Below, piece by piece: positions 8,301-16,467 of a stretch of 35,074 nucleotides of DNA (position 1 is the first letter of the stretch; the number at the start of each line of letters is the position of its first letter). Made by a program: the position numbers and the translations under genes. Source of the stretch: Saprospiraceae bacterium (GTDB lineage Bacteria > Bacteroidota > Bacteroidia > Chitinophagales > Saprospiraceae); the NCBI GenBank assembly GCA_021739645.1, contig JAIPBL010000068.1:1-35074 (forward strand), given 5' to 3'. The notes under the pieces were generated by a model. That model saw nothing but the letters and a program-made list of their open reading frames with translations, ran no database searches and had not been told where the DNA came from.

Positions 8301-8716
8301 AATACCTGCTTGACACCAATATCGTCGTGCATTTTCTTCGAGGCGCTTACCGCTTGGATGAGAAAGTGCGGGAAGTTGGCATCCAAAACTGTTTTGTTTC
8401 AGAAATAACCTTATTGGAATTGGAATATGGTGTTGAAAACAGCGAACCATCTTGGCAGGAACGTCAAAGGGTGGCACTTGACAACTTCATCGAAGTGTTT
8501 ACAGGTAGAATTTTACCAATTCGAGAAGCTTTTAACCTTTACGCCAAGAACCGTTCAAGGCTTAGAAAAGCAGGCACTCCAATCAGTGACTTCGACCTCC
8601 TTATCGGCACAACTGCTGTTCTACACAAATTCATTATCGTTTCAGACAATGTTACTGAACTTTCCCGAATTGAAAATATTCAACTAGAAAATTGGATTAT
8701 TCGACCTAAGAAATAA
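8297..8716 (+). CDS. vapC: PIN-domain ribonuclease toxin, VapC-like
   Basis: 139 residues, standard VapC length, starting at GTG (8297) inside the antitoxin stop. The PIN acids are present: D6 (MKYLLDTNIVVHFLRG), E41 or E43 (TLLELEYG), D98/D100 (PISDFDLLIGTTA) and D117 (IIVSDNVTEL). VapC toxins are Mg2+-dependent RNases that cut tRNA or rRNA when released from the antitoxin. The final LLIGTTAVLHKFIIVSDN segment is the usual end of the fold. The gene lies between core genes with only 17 bases before the convergent mscS stop, fitting a small mobile module inserted at a convergent junction. Confidence 0.9.
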   Translation: MKYLLDTNIVVHFLRGAYRLDEKVREVGIQNCFVSEITLLELEYGVENSEPSWQERQRVALDNFIEVFTGRILPIREAFNLYAKNRSRLRKAGTPISDFDLLIGTTAVLHKFIIVSDNVTELSRIENIQLENWIIRPKK

Positions 8717-8733
8717 CCCTTCTTAAAGCTGCT

Positions 8734-9558
8734 TTACTCCCCAATCGTCCCCATCTCAATTCCCTCTGAATAGGCCACATGGATATTATGGCCATGGAAG
8801 GCCGACTTGACTGCCTTATGCACCTCAAAAATACCCTCCCAGTAATCGTCGGGCTTCACATAAGGCCGCACCGCCAAGAGGATATTGTGACTGTCGAAAC
8901 GTTCGATTCCTATTTCGGGCGCTGGGGTTTTTAGCACCAGCGGCACGGTGTCCAAGGCCTCCATCACCACTTTTTTCACCTTCGGAAAACTCTCGATATA
9001 CGGCATGGACACGTTCAGTTCGATGCGGATGGCGCCTTTGGCGGAGAAGTTGGTGATGGTGTCGTCAATGACCTTTCCGTTCGGGATTATCAGGGTTTTC
9101 AGGCCCGGCGTGGTGAGGATGGTATTGAAAATATGGATTTCGTCCACCTTGCCGAACTTGCCGTTCACCTCCACCATGTCGTCCACTCGATACGGCTTGA
9201 ACACCATGATGAGGATACCTGCGGCAAAATTGCTGAGGCTGCCCTGCAACGCAAAACCCACGGCAAAGCCAGCCGCTGCAAGTATGCCAAAGATGGAGGT
9301 CGTCTCAATACCCACGATACCTGCCGCTGCCAACAAGACGAATATTTTCATAGCTATGCCTGTGAAAGAAACCAAGAACGGCGCTACTTCCTTGCTGAAA
9401 TTCGCCTTTTCGAGCGACAGGGTAAAAAGCTTCATCAGCTTTTTTATCAACCAAAACCCAACGGCGATGGCAATGATTGCGCCCGCCAATTTGGGCGCAA
9501 ACGTCACGGCGAAGTCGATTATCTTGTCGTAGTACAGGTTGAGTTTTTCCTCGTTCAT
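8734..9558 (-). CDS. mscS: small-conductance mechanosensitive channel, MscS family
   Basis: 274 residues from the ATG at 9558. Longer starts run through the terminator hairpin at 9588-9620 and are rejected. Three membrane helices are visible: about 18-38 (AGAIIAIAVGFWLIKKL), 60-80 (TGIAMKIFVLLAAAGIVGI) and the pore-lining TM3 about 85-113 (GILAAAGFAVGFALQGSLSN), with the small-residue packing typical of MscS. The beta domain follows (YRVDDMVEVNGKFGKVDEI) with LIIPNGKVIDDTITN, then the alpha/beta C-terminal cage. It opens under membrane tension during hypoosmotic shock. The size matches the short E. coli-type MscS (about 286). Confidence 0.95.
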   Translation of the reverse strand: MNEEKLNLYYDKIIDFAVTFAPKLAGAIIAIAVGFWLIKKLMKLFTLSLEKANFSKEVAPFLVSFTGIAMKIFVLLAAAGIVGIETTSIFGILAAAGFAVGFALQGSLSNFAAGILIMVFKPYRVDDMVEVNGKFGKVDEIHIFNTILTTPGLKTLIIPNGKVIDDTITNFSAKGAIRIELNVSMPYIESFPKVKKVVMEALDTVPLVLKTPAPEIGIERFDSHNILLAVRPYVKPDDYWEGIFEVHKAVKSAFHGHNIHVAYSEGIEMGTIGE

Positions 9559-9587
9559 AGCAGTTTTTCCATTGCTTTTTAATGAAG

Positions 9588-9620
9588 AAAGGCCCTTGCC
9601 AACCAATGACAAGGGCCTTT
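9588..9620 (-). terminator. stem-loop terminator downstream of the outer-membrane barrel gene
   Basis: A perfect 11-bp stem (AAAGGCCCTTG at 9588-9598 with its complement at 9610-9620) around an 11-base loop lies between the barrel gene stop and mscS. Read on the minus strand, it is followed by a moderately T-rich stretch. It separates the two genes transcriptionally. Confidence 0.75.
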
Positions 9621-9636
9621 TCAAAGGTCTTTTGTG

Positions 9637-10335
9637 TTAAAACATCACACCCAAGTGGATGATGACGGAGCTGATGGTGGCTTTCTCATCCACGCCACTG
9701 TAATCTTTGGTAACATCCGTAAAGCCACGCTGAAAGCTGACTCCACCAATCAACGACGTGCCATCGCTTACGCTGTACTCGATGCCACCGCCCACGCCCC
9801 AAGAGAGCGCAAGTGGCGTTACTTCTTTTTTGATGTCAATTTTATCCTTCTGGATACTGGTATAGCTTACTTGCCCACGTGCCTGCGACTTGAATCCAAG
9901 CGTAATGATGGGCAATTCGGCATAATAGCGCAGGTACCCGATTTCATTGGTCCGGAATTTCAGGCCAAACGGAATCTCCACGTATTGAAGGTTATAGCGC
10001 AGGTCAGTTCCCGTAGGGAACGGCACAAAAACACCATTCGGGATATCCGACCGCTGCCATGCATCGGAGGACTTACTGTGCAGCAACTGCCCGCCCGTGT
10101 TGAAGGCGAAGCCCAAACCGATGAGGAAAGCGTAGTTGTCCCGAAAAAAAACTTCGCCCCGAGCGCCGAGTTTCAGCCCAAGGTTCGTACCGTTGTTGTT
10201 CACTTCGGTGTCGTCGGTCGTCATCCAAGAAAACGTTGGACTAACTTGAAAGCCCAACCGGAGGTCGGTTTGCTGGGCGAGGGCTGCACTCGACAAGAGC
10301 GCAAAAAAGGCGGCGATTGCAACAATTTTTTTCAT
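9637..10335 (-). CDS. outer-membrane beta-barrel protein (porin-family OMP_b-brl type)
   Basis: 232 residues with a signal peptide (about 1-21, ending SSAALAQ). The mature part alternates polar and hydrophobic residues over short amphipathic strands separated by turns rich in G, N and D (LRLGFQVSPTFSW, LGLKLGARGEVFF, YAFLIGLGFAF, QYVEIPFGLKFRT, SWGVGGGIEYSV). It ends in a hydrophobic strand SVIIHLGVMF with a terminal aromatic, as needed for barrel assembly. PorT-like and OmpA-barrel-like proteins of this size (8 strands) are common in Bacteroidota; which type it is cannot be decided. Its start is divergent from gldB, with 96 bases between them. Confidence 0.82.
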   Translation of the reverse strand: MKKIVAIAAFFALLSSAALAQQTDLRLGFQVSPTFSWMTTDDTEVNNNGTNLGLKLGARGEVFFRDNYAFLIGLGFAFNTGGQLLHSKSSDAWQRSDIPNGVFVPFPTGTDLRYNLQYVEIPFGLKFRTNEIGYLRYYAELPIITLGFKSQARGQVSYTSIQKDKIDIKKEVTPLALSWGVGGGIEYSVSDGTSLIGGVSFQRGFTDVTKDYSGVDEKATISSVIIHLGVMF

Positions 10336-10336
10336 C

Positions 10337-10344
10337 TACTTTTG
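10337..10344 (+). promoter_or_regulatory. candidate Bacteroidota -7 element upstream of gldB
   Basis: TACTTTTG fits the TAnnTTTG consensus. It lies 88 bases before the gldB start and directly after the start codon of the divergent barrel gene. A clear TTTG-type -33 element is not obvious, so this is tentative. Confidence 0.35.
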
Positions 10345-10378
10345 TTTTTGGTTAGCTTTAAAACGGTTTAAAGTTTTT

Positions 10379-10422
10379 GGTTTCAGGCTTATCGTGAAAC
10401 CTGAAACCGAAAACCTGAAACC
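10379..10422. repeat. short CCTGAAACC repeats in the gldB leader
   Basis: One inverted copy (GGTTTCAGG, 10379-10387) is followed by two direct copies (CCTGAAACC at 10400-10408 and 10414-10422). The first and second can pair as a 9-bp stem. The block ends ten bases before the gldB ATG and so would be part of its mRNA leader. Confidence 0.7.
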
Positions 10423-10431
10423 GGATATTTT

Positions 10432-11475
10432 ATGAACGTTAGAAACGGCCTTTTTCTTCTCTTCGCAATTTTTCTCTGTGTAAATGCCTGCGAATGTGGC
10501 AAAGGTAAAGATATTCCAGATGTTTCAGACATCAAGGTGGACGTCAAAATCAAGCGCTTCGACCAAGACCTTTTTGCCCTTGATACCAACGATATAGCCT
10601 CAGGGTTAGCGGCGTTGGAAGAAAAATACCCCGAATTTGCGCCCATTTTCTTCGGACAGGTGCTCGGTTCCAACGACTCGACCATTGCCCCAGAGGGGCA
10701 CCTGCAATACATCCGGGGCTTTGTCTCGCACCCCGCCGTGCGCAAGTTGTACGATACCTGCCAGGTCGTTTACCCCGATTTGAAATGGCTGGAAAAGGAT
10801 TTTCAGCAGGCACTTCGCTTGTTCAAATACTATTTCCCCACGCAGCCGCTGTCCGGCGAGGTCGTCACCTATGCGTCCGAGTACACCATCGGCGGGTTTC
10901 TGTACGGTGAAAATTCCATCGGCGTGGGTCTCGATTTTTACCTTGGCGAAAAACACCCTTACCAGTCCATCAACCCCGAAAACCCCAATTTTTCGCAATA
11001 CCTCACCCGCACGTTCAACCGTGACCACATCGTCTCCAAATCCATGCAGCTGCTCATGCAAGACCTGCTCGGACCTGCAAGAGGCAGCCGAATGCTCGAC
11101 CACATGATGCACAATGGCAAAAAGCTCTACATCCTTGACCACCTGCTGCCCAATGCCCCGGACAGTGTGCGGCTGGAGTTTTCACAAAAACAAGTGGATT
11201 GGTGCCAACAAAACGAGGCAAACATCTGGGCTTATTTTTTCTCCGAAAAACTGCTGTACTCCACCGATTACAACACCTACCGCAAGTTCGTGGAGCCCAG
11301 CCCCGAATCGCCCGGCATGCCGGAAGAAGCGCCCGGCCGCACTGCCAACTGGCTCGGCTGGCAAATTGTCAAAGCGTTTATGGAAAAAAATCCGAAGACC
11401 ACGATGGAGCAGTTGATGACAATATCGGATGCGCAGTTTATCATGGATAAATCGAAGTACAAGCCCAAGAAGTAG
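10432..11475 (+). CDS. gldB: gliding motility lipoprotein GldB
   Basis: 347 residues with a lipoprotein signal peptide; the lipobox VNAC places the acylated cysteine at position 20 (LFAIFLCVNACECGKG). The mature start IKVDVKIKRFDQDLFALD and the central block IGGFLYGENSIGVGLDFYLG with FNRDHIVSKSMQLLMQDL match the GldB family as I know it. GldB is needed for gliding and, through GldB-type functions, for T9SS-linked motility in Flavobacteriia; in Saprospiria the gene is retained even where motility is uncertain. The protein is slightly longer than the Flavobacterium form, with a C-terminal extension (KYKPKK end). It is convergent with the HNH gene, with 8 bases between their stops. Confidence 0.82.
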   Translation: MNVRNGLFLLFAIFLCVNACECGKGKDIPDVSDIKVDVKIKRFDQDLFALDTNDIASGLAALEEKYPEFAPIFFGQVLGSNDSTIAPEGHLQYIRGFVSHPAVRKLYDTCQVVYPDLKWLEKDFQQALRLFKYYFPTQPLSGEVVTYASEYTIGGFLYGENSIGVGLDFYLGEKHPYQSINPENPNFSQYLTRTFNRDHIVSKSMQLLMQDLLGPARGSRMLDHMMHNGKKLYILDHLLPNAPDSVRLEFSQKQVDWCQQNEANIWAYFFSEKLLYSTDYNTYRKFVEPSPESPGMPEEAPGRTANWLGWQIVKAFMEKNPKTTMEQLMTISDAQFIMDKSKYKPKK

Positions 11476-11483
11476 GAAGTATT

Positions 11484-11894
11484 TTAAGGATAAATGCCAG
11501 CGGCAATTAAGTCCAACCGCTCAAGTATTCGACTGATTTCGTTGAGCTTGAGGATTTTTATTGTGGCCTCACCCACTTCGGATTTTGCGATAATTTCGCC
11601 CTCCAATACTTCGAAATGCTCGAACCAACCTTGTTTTCTCGGATTGAAAATCCGTATTATTATTTCTTCATCCCGAAGGACAGTCCCAAAATCTGTCCCT
11701 TTGCAGTTGTTGCAAGCTGGACAGGCAAAAGCAAGGTTTTGAAGTGTGGTTTTTCCACCATGTTTTCGACTGAGAATATGGTCTGATTGGAACCTAATGA
11801 AAGAATCTGATTCAGGACGACGACAGTATTCACAACGATGACCTGCCCGTTTGGCAACTTCAGCTCGTAGTATTTCTGGAATGCTGCGGCTCAT
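11484..11894 (-). CDS. HNH endonuclease-family protein
   Basis: 136 residues. The HNH fold is complete: the structural zinc pair C21/C24 (HRCEYCRRP), the catalytic D38-H39 (FQSDHILSRKHGG), N53 (TTLQNLAFAC) and the second cysteine pair C58/C61 with CNNCKG. After about residue 75 comes a tail (FNPRKQGWFEHFEVLEGEII) that may bind DNA or a partner. Short HNH proteins of this kind are found in many Bacteroidota and cyanobacteria, often behind a small gene like the one here. The start overlaps the stop of that small gene by four bases (ATGA), so the two are coupled. Substrate and role (mobile nuclease, defence or toxin) are unknown. Confidence 0.88.
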   Translation of the reverse strand: MSRSIPEILRAEVAKRAGHRCEYCRRPESDSFIRFQSDHILSRKHGGKTTLQNLAFACPACNNCKGTDFGTVLRDEEIIIRIFNPRKQGWFEHFEVLEGEIIAKSEVGEATIKILKLNEISRILERLDLIAAGIYP

Positions 11895-12139
11895 GCCCTG
11901 GCTTGCGAAAGGTGCAGCCTTGCACGGGATTTAGCAAGGCGAACAATGTGTTCCAAAATAAGGTAATGGTCTAGCTCTTCTTGCTCAGCTGCCGACAGGC
12001 CAGCCTCTTGTTTTTTTATTAATAGCCCGTCAACACGCTTTTGCATGGTCGTAGGTGCATGGAATTGAAGTACCTTTTCCGGGTCAAGTTTTGCCATGAA
12101 TTCGGCGAGGCTATCGTAGATGTTGGGATAGGCTATCAT
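11891..12139 (-). CDS. small protein coupled to the HNH nuclease (possible partner or antitoxin)
   Basis: 82 residues, mostly helical. The segment LSAAEQEELDHYLILEHIV followed by RLAKSRARLHLSQ resembles a short protein type that I have seen directly in front of HNH or PIN genes in cyanobacteria and Bacteroidota, where it is thought to act as partner or antitoxin; that link is from memory and is inference here. The ATGA overlap with the HNH gene is visible. The gene begins 74 bases after the SNF2 helicase stop on the same strand, so all three may share transcription. Confidence 0.68.
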   Translation of the reverse strand: MIAYPNIYDSLAEFMAKLDPEKVLQFHAPTTMQKRVDGLLIKKQEAGLSAAEQEELDHYLILEHIVRLAKSRARLHLSQARA

Positions 12140-12213
12140 GTGATGAATTTACCACAAAATAAGCATGATTCTGAGACAAAACAAAGTCAATGGTCAAACA
12201 AGAGTGTATCCAC

Positions 12214-15200
12214 TCACCCAAACACCCACTCCAATTCCGCCACGGTCAGTTCGCCAATCCAGTTTTCTCCGGCAGCCAGGGTGAGTTGTTGTAGTTCCTT
12301 GTTGCTTCGCAACAATTCGTCCAGCCGCTCCTCGAAGGTGAAAGCAGTGGTGAGCCGCCAAAGCAGTGCTGTTTTTGATTGGCTGATGCGACTGGCCCGC
12401 TCCACCAACTGCGACTCCAAGGCAGGATTCCACCATCGGTCGAAGAGGATGACGCTGGTGGCAGCAGTGAGGCTCTGCCCGGCGTGCGTGGGCGTCGCTA
12501 CCATAACCAGGGTATCAAAAACAGGATTTTTTTGAAAGGCAAAAACCACTTCGTCGCGCTGTACCATGCTCAGGGCATCATGGATAAAGAGCGGCTCTTT
12601 GCCGAAGGCGTCTTTGATGGCCTTCGTGAGGATTTCGCCCGTTTCGGGGAATTGGGTCAAAATCAAGGTCTTTTCCCCGTTTTCGTAGTTGTTTTCCAGT
12701 AGGCTGAGCAGGAGTTGGGCCTTTCCCGAAAGCCGTGGCACTTTAGCGCCCGTCCTCGAAAACTGGTAGGGGTGGTTGCATATTTTTCGCAAATCCTTTA
12801 CGAAAGCCAATACAATCGTTTGCCGACGCTGAACCTCTTTTTCCTCCAACATCAACTTCATGTCACGCTGCACAAGGCGGCGGTACATCTCCTCCTGTTC
12901 TGTTGAAAGCATGGCATACGCATCGCTTTGGAGCTGCGGCGGAAGTGTTGGCGCTACCTCCTTGTCGTTCTTCAGTCGGCGCAGCATGAACGGAGCAACT
13001 ATTTTACTCAACAACACTGCCCGCCTTTGGTCGTGCTCCCTCAGGATGGGGTGCTCGTACTGGTTCATGAACTGCTTCCGTGAGCCGAGGTAATCGTGGT
13101 TGAGAAAATCCATGATGCTCCAAAGCTCGCCCAAACGGTGCTCGATAAACCGCCCGATAATGCCGATGCGCACGGTTGCAGGCAATGATTTCAAGCCGTC
13201 GTCTTCCATCCCAGCATCGCTGACCCATTGCGCCTCGTCCGCCACGATGCAATACCACGGCATTTTCTCCAGCAGCTCCGCCTCCGTGTTGGCCGTTTCA
13301 TATGAAGTGACGATGACATCTGGCTCAGTGACGCCGAGCGGTCGCTTCTTTCCATGGTAAACGGCGGTGACGAGTGTCGGGGCGAATTGGCGCAACTTGA
13401 TTTGCCAACTAGCCAACATCGATGCTGGTGAAACGATGAGCACCTTGTCCATTTCCAGCAGACCCTCCTCCTTGAACTTGAGCAGGGCAGCGATGACTTG
13501 CACGGTTTTGCCAAGCCCTACCTCGTCGGCTAGCAGGCTACCGAAGCCGTGGCGGGCGTTTTTCATCAGCCAGTCGTAGCCTGTGAGTTGGTGGTCCAAC
13601 AGCTCGGCGTTCAGGCGCTTTGGCAGCATCACCTCTCTTGGTGCCAGGAAGCTTTGCAGGTGGTCCTCGGCGTCATTGGTGAGGCCAATTTTTGCCCCGC
13701 GATACCGTTTCGTGAACAGTACATGCAGCGCCTCCACATAGTCGAGCTTTGGCGGTTCTTCTAGTTTATCAAACAGGGAAATGAGCTGGTCCTCATCCAC
13801 CAAGACGTACCGCTTGTCCAGCTTCACCACACCGTTTTCGCTGCTCACCAATTTTTCAAACTCATCGATGGAAATGAGCACATCCCCAAGGGCGACTTGC
13901 CAGTCGAATGAAAACTGCTGTTCAAATGGCAGGGCGAGGTCGCTTTTTTTGCGGGCAAGTTTGTCCACGTTCAATGAAAGCTGGGGACGTACGGACTCCT
14001 TCATGCCAGCTGGCAGCAGTGTTTTTATGCCAAATATTTCGATGGCAGGCAGGTTTTTCAACAATACCTCCATGAAGCGTGTGGGGTTGTAGATGAGCTG
14101 CTTTCGGCCTTCCGATTCTAGTACTTTGTCGAGTTGCGGGAAGAATTCGAGGAGCAAGGCCATGTCCTTCATCACGTCTTCCTTCACCACTTCGTATTTT
14201 TTTTGGTTCAAAAAAACGTTCAGCGGTATGGGTGGCATCAGCGGTGTGGGTCGGTACTCCACCACGAGGTCAACGGAATAAAGCCCATTTGTTTCATCCA
14301 CTTTCACCACCGGCACATAGTCTTTTTTGGTGGTGTAAAAATTGTTGAGCCAACGGTGTATTTGTTGTACAACCTCCTGGTTGTCAAAAACTTGTAGAGA
14401 ATTTTCGGCGGTGTTTTGAAAAAGCTGCACCAGTGGGCGCTCGTCGTGCTCGGCTTTCGCCGCCACGCAGTAGCCGATGAAAAACGAACAGATGGAATTG
14501 AGCATTTCAGCTGCAGGTTGGGTACGCCGAGTACTCCTTTTTTCTATAAACATCAGGTCGGGCGCCAGGCTCGGGGCCAGTTTTTCGAAGAACTCCCGCA
14601 CCTCCACCACTGCTTGGGCGGGTACCCACCGGGCACGGTATTTACCCGGGGCACATTCGAGAAGCTGCGGCATGATAGCCCCATTTTTCGCCATGTTCAA
14701 TGCAAACGAAAACACGTGGAGCAGCACTTCGGTGTTCGGGTGGGTACGGTTCAGCGTACCGAAGTTGTAGGTGTAGAGCAATTGCACAAGGTCCTCTGGA
14801 CGGAAGTCAGGGAGCGGGTGTTGCCGACCGCTGATGTCACTGATCAGCAATTGTTTGAAGCGGAGGTTTTCGTCAAAGACCAGTTGCAAATGGTCTTCCG
14901 GGAAGATGCGGAAAGGGAGGATTTGAGTCTCCACGTCGCCGCCCAACAGCTCATCGGCAGTATCGGAGGCATCGGCGTAGCACTGGTGCAGCACCTCTTT
15001 TATCTCAACGCCATTGAAAAATTCATTGGCGCGGTAGAGCATCAGAATCTGTGTGCCCGCTTCCGGTATCGTCGTAAAATCAAGTGCCTGGGGCTTCAGC
15101 GGCTTCGACGCCCGGCCGCTTGTCACACTCATGAATTCCCCCTTCGATGCTGGGATATCCAGCAGGTTGACGACCTTGGCCACTTCTTCCGATTTCTTGG

Positions 15201-15723
15201 TTTCCAGCCGCTGGTGATACGCCTCCAGTTCCTTCATCAAGTTCATTTCGTGCATCTCGAACACCATGAACTGGTTTTTGTCAATCTCCTCGGCTATCTC
15301 AAAAATCACAGCGGCAAGGTGCTCGCAGGGCGTGGAAAAATCGCCACATGAACATTGCATGGAAAAATCTTTCCATGACTCCGGGAACAGTCGGATGCCC
15401 TGCTTATCGGCAATTGGCTTCAGCTCGTTTGGCAGCTCCAGCTTGATGAGCCGCAGTATCAGCGCATTCTCCTTGGCCAATGCCTCTATGAATTTTTCTT
15501 TTTCATTTTCGTTGAAAAGCGGCACACTGATGCTAACGCGGACAACCTCCGTTTGTGCGCCCTGCACTCGTGCGATGATTTGATTCCCCTTAATGTCTAT
15601 CGAACGCACCTTGCCAGTGCTGGCCAGTGCTCTGCCTCGTGGTAGGCGGGAGTTGTAATCTATCAAGGTGAGCGATTGAAGCCACTGTTGCCCCCACCAC
15701 GTAACTCCATATTTTTTTGCCAT
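12214..15723 (-). CDS. SNF2-family helicase with N-terminal SWIM zinc finger
   Basis: 1169 residues. The N-terminal region begins MAKKYGVTWWGQQWLQ, usual for bacterial SWIM/SNF2 proteins, and holds the SWIM finger C124-x-C126...C133-x-H135 (CSCGDFSTPCEHLAAV). A long middle region (about 200-690) resembles the bacterial SNF2 helicase-associated domain. The ATPase core follows: Walker A in LADEVGLGKTVQVIAALL, motif Ia (VLIVSPASMLASWQ), DEAQ box (CIVADEAQWVSD), and the C-terminal lobe with LILTQFPETGEIL, LVMVATPTHAGQSLTAA and the arginine-finger region ERASRISQSKTALLWRL. The DEAQ form instead of DEAH is a small deviation. These proteins are dsDNA translocases of unclear role. The gene is followed on the same strand by the small protein/HNH pair. 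Confidence 0.92.
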   Translation of the reverse strand: MAKKYGVTWWGQQWLQSLTLIDYNSRLPRGRALASTGKVRSIDIKGNQIIARVQGAQTEVVRVSISVPLFNENEKEKFIEALAKENALILRLIKLELPNELKPIADKQGIRLFPESWKDFSMQCSCGDFSTPCEHLAAVIFEIAEEIDKNQFMVFEMHEMNLMKELEAYHQRLETKKSEEVAKVVNLLDIPASKGEFMSVTSGRASKPLKPQALDFTTIPEAGTQILMLYRANEFFNGVEIKEVLHQCYADASDTADELLGGDVETQILPFRIFPEDHLQLVFDENLRFKQLLISDISGRQHPLPDFRPEDLVQLLYTYNFGTLNRTHPNTEVLLHVFSFALNMAKNGAIMPQLLECAPGKYRARWVPAQAVVEVREFFEKLAPSLAPDLMFIEKRSTRRTQPAAEMLNSICSFFIGYCVAAKAEHDERPLVQLFQNTAENSLQVFDNQEVVQQIHRWLNNFYTTKKDYVPVVKVDETNGLYSVDLVVEYRPTPLMPPIPLNVFLNQKKYEVVKEDVMKDMALLLEFFPQLDKVLESEGRKQLIYNPTRFMEVLLKNLPAIEIFGIKTLLPAGMKESVRPQLSLNVDKLARKKSDLALPFEQQFSFDWQVALGDVLISIDEFEKLVSSENGVVKLDKRYVLVDEDQLISLFDKLEEPPKLDYVEALHVLFTKRYRGAKIGLTNDAEDHLQSFLAPREVMLPKRLNAELLDHQLTGYDWLMKNARHGFGSLLADEVGLGKTVQVIAALLKFKEEGLLEMDKVLIVSPASMLASWQIKLRQFAPTLVTAVYHGKKRPLGVTEPDVIVTSYETANTEAELLEKMPWYCIVADEAQWVSDAGMEDDGLKSLPATVRIGIIGRFIEHRLGELWSIMDFLNHDYLGSRKQFMNQYEHPILREHDQRRAVLLSKIVAPFMLRRLKNDKEVAPTLPPQLQSDAYAMLSTEQEEMYRRLVQRDMKLMLEEKEVQRRQTIVLAFVKDLRKICNHPYQFSRTGAKVPRLSGKAQLLLSLLENNYENGEKTLILTQFPETGEILTKAIKDAFGKEPLFIHDALSMVQRDEVVFAFQKNPVFDTLVMVATPTHAGQSLTAATSVILFDRWWNPALESQLVERASRISQSKTALLWRLTTAFTFEERLDELLRSNKELQQLTLAAGENWIGELTVAELEWVFG

Positions 15724-15909
15724 AGTTTTAACTAACTTATACTTTGGACATCAGCCAACAGACGGTAAATAAAAGGTAGGGTTGTAATTAGTTAAGCATT
15801 GAAAATCAAGGGACGATTGTAAAAATGGCGATTATGAGCCAACGTCCAAGGCTTTTTGTCTCAGGTCTAAAATCTAAAAAATAAATATGTGGCTATACTT
15901 TGGGTGCCG

Positions 15910-15917
15910 CAAATGTA
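15910..15917 (-). promoter_or_regulatory. candidate -7 element for the SNF2 helicase gene
   Basis: CAAATGTA on the plus strand reads TACATTTG on the minus strand, fitting TAnnTTTG, about 190 bases upstream of the helicase start. No clear -33 element is seen. The 309-base gene-free stretch 15724-16032 otherwise holds a duplicated TATACTTTGG (15738-15747 and 15894-15903), a short TCTAAAATCTAAAA-type repeat near 15866-15880, and the cytochrome promoter described next. Confidence 0.3.
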
Positions 15918-15972
15918 ACCCACTTTCCATAAAATTGATCGAATACTTAAAGGTTTGCACTTGAAAGTAAGT

Positions 15973-16007
15973 TTTGAGCTAAAATTCAGGCCGAGCAGTT
16001 AACTTCG
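15973..16007 (+). promoter_or_regulatory. candidate promoter of the cytochrome c gene
   Basis: TTTG (15973-15976), a 23-base spacer and TAACTTCG (16000-16007) resemble the Bacteroidota -33/-7 pair with one mismatch in the -7 box. The cytochrome start codon is 26 bases downstream, a plausible leader length. Confidence 0.4.
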
Positions 16008-16032
16008 CCGCCAATAAAAACACTTTTCGCAC

Positions 16033-16362
16033 ATGAAGAAATTACTCATTTTGGCAGTGCTTGCCAGCATGGTTTATGCTTGCAGCCAATCCAATAGTGA
16101 CAAAGGGGCCAGCGAATCCACCGCAGCAGCACCAGCAGTGAACGGTGAAAAAGTTTACAAAACCTACTGCATCATGTGCCACGGCCTTGATGGAACAATG
16201 GGCGCTGCTGGTGCTTTCAACCTCCAGATATCCGAATTGCCTATCGAAGAGCGCATCAATGTCATCACCAACGGACGCAAAGGCATGACGCCATTTAACA
16301 CAACCCTATCCGAAGAAAAAATAAAGGCAGTGGCAGAGTACACCCTGACGCTGAAAAAGTAG
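16033..16362 (+). CDS. monohaem c-type cytochrome lipoprotein
   Basis: 109 residues. A lipoprotein signal (LAVLASMVYAC, acylated C17) is followed by a low-complexity serine/alanine linker (18-36), then one class I cytochrome c domain. The haem motif is C46-I-M-C49-H50 and the sixth ligand is probably M85 (GRKGMTPF). The fold ends with the C-terminal helix KIKAVAEYTLTLKK. It would be tethered to a membrane facing the periplasm and carry single electrons, for example to a terminal oxidase; no oxidase gene is in the window to name a partner. It is followed by anmK on the same strand, a gap of about 100 bases. Confidence 0.93.
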   Translation: MKKLLILAVLASMVYACSQSNSDKGASESTAAAPAVNGEKVYKTYCIMCHGLDGTMGAAGAFNLQISELPIEERINVITNGRKGMTPFNTTLSEEKIKAVAEYTLTLKK

Positions 16363-16467
16363 TAGAACTGGCCTGAACTTTATGAGGACAACTCAAAACT
16401 TCCAGGCCATCACCATACAATCGCAAACATCATCGCACCAACTAAAACCTACCACACCATCGGCCTC

